From an uncultured Bacteroidota bacterium (lineage in GTDB: Bacteria; Bacteroidota; Bacteroidia; AKYH767-A; OLB10), in assembly GCA_900696575.1 (NCBI GenBank), contig CAADHD010000021.1, forward strand, positions 1 through 64,000: 64,000 nucleotides of DNA, in the 5' to 3' direction. Position numbers and translations under genes: made by a program. The first letter of the stretch is position 1, and the number at the start of each line of letters is the position of its first letter. Under the pieces are notes generated by a model. It was not told the DNA's origin and did no database searches. It was given only the letters and a program-made list of their open reading frames with translations. Positions 63,907-64,000 of this stretch are shown here, piece by piece.

Positions 63907-64000
63907 TTGTAGTAACCGGTGCCGCAGGATTCATAGGCAGTTGCCTTATTGGTAAACTGAACAGCAATCGTTTTCTTGATGTGGTGGCTGTTGATGATTT
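63903..64000 (+). CDS. NAD-dependent epimerase, probably ADP-heptose 6-epimerase (start only)
   Basis: ATG 63903 overlaps the mqnD stop by four bases (ATGA). The 32 residues visible are a Rossmann start (MIVVTGAAGFIGSCL) and then VVAVDDF. The opening and the VVDDF-type aspartate are very like HldD/RfaD, the epimerase that makes ADP-L-glycero-D-manno-heptose for lipopolysaccharide. The gene runs off the window, so other SDR epimerases are possible. Confidence 0.65.
   Translation, partial: MIVVTGAAGFIGSCLIGKLNSNRFLDVVAVDD

Noticed and set aside
1-64000. tRNA, rRNA or other RNA genes in the gaps
   Set aside because: Gaps are short and I saw no cloverleaf or rRNA-like sequence.

Overview
The window looks like chromosomal DNA of a Bacteroidota bacterium. 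The evidence is several secreted proteins with type IX secretion (T9SS) type A sorting domains, a fused SecDF, two S46 dipeptidyl-peptidases, a MaeB malic enzyme fused to a phosphotransacetylase-like domain, and Bacteroidota promoter boxes of the form TAnnTTTG close to many start codons. MqnD of the futalosine menaquinone route fits Chitinophagales, Cytophagales or Sphingobacteriales-like lineages better than Flavobacteriaceae, but I cannot place the genus. I see no rRNA, tRNA, CRISPR array, insertion sequence, prophage or plasmid gene. No gene-free stretch exceeds 300 bases.

Layout. 0-3.4 kb: the end of one T9SS cargo gene and a second, frameshifted cargo gene. 3.5-17.5 kb: metabolism and export, with maeB, a DUF3109 gene, metG (carrying an in-frame repeat insertion), a deoxyhypusine-synthase-like gene, a polyprenol-phosphate mannosyltransferase, a five-gene minus-strand operon (TPR protein, ComA, rhodanese, VTT membrane protein, aroE) and secDF. 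17.7-28.2 kb: kynA, a PQQ-type sugar dehydrogenase, rplU-rpmA, a PorE-like OmpA lipoprotein, purM, an FG-GAP T9SS cargo and a YVTN-propeller lipoprotein. 28.4-34.5 kb: dnaX facing a minus-strand group (cutC, a TIGR01777 epimerase, DUF3127, S46 peptidase). 34.6-45.2 kb: a very large NtrY-like histidine kinase, mutS, an SDR, then a Wzc-like protein with a degenerate kinase domain and an unknown gene behind it. 45.3-52.8 kb: thioredoxin, second S46 peptidase, DUF2480, cyclase, pepT, unknowns and dut. 52.8-57.5 kb: the rimP-nusA-infB operon. 57.6-62.3 kb: three secreted-protein genes in a row, with repeated signs of homopolymer frameshifting. 62.4-64 kb: an AlbA_2 regulator, mqnD and the start of an epimerase, coupled by 1-4 base overlaps.

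How the genes work together. The surface theme is strong: T9SS cargo, a PorE-like envelope lipoprotein and SecDF for export, and an S46 pair whose specificity residues predict complementary DPP11-like (Asp/Glu) and DPP7-like (hydrophobic) cleavage, with PepT for the resulting peptides. KynA and a cyclase-family hydrolase could supply the first two steps of tryptophan breakdown.

Most interesting. (1) A C9 tract sits between the best start codon and the signal peptide of the SprB-repeat protein at 60.7-62.3 kb. Nine Cs put the gene out of frame, whereas 7 or 10 would restore a complete signal peptide; this is a classic phase-variation layout. (2) Two other secreted-protein genes carry frameshifts (T8 at 554; A9 plus a second compensating shift at 57.7-58.3 kb), while comparable tracts in kynA, purM and dnaX are in frame. 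(3) dnaX has an A10 tract exactly after the clamp-loader core, with a stop codon immediately in the -1 frame, suggesting a programmed short (gamma-like) product. None of this was tested computationally; it was read from the sequence.
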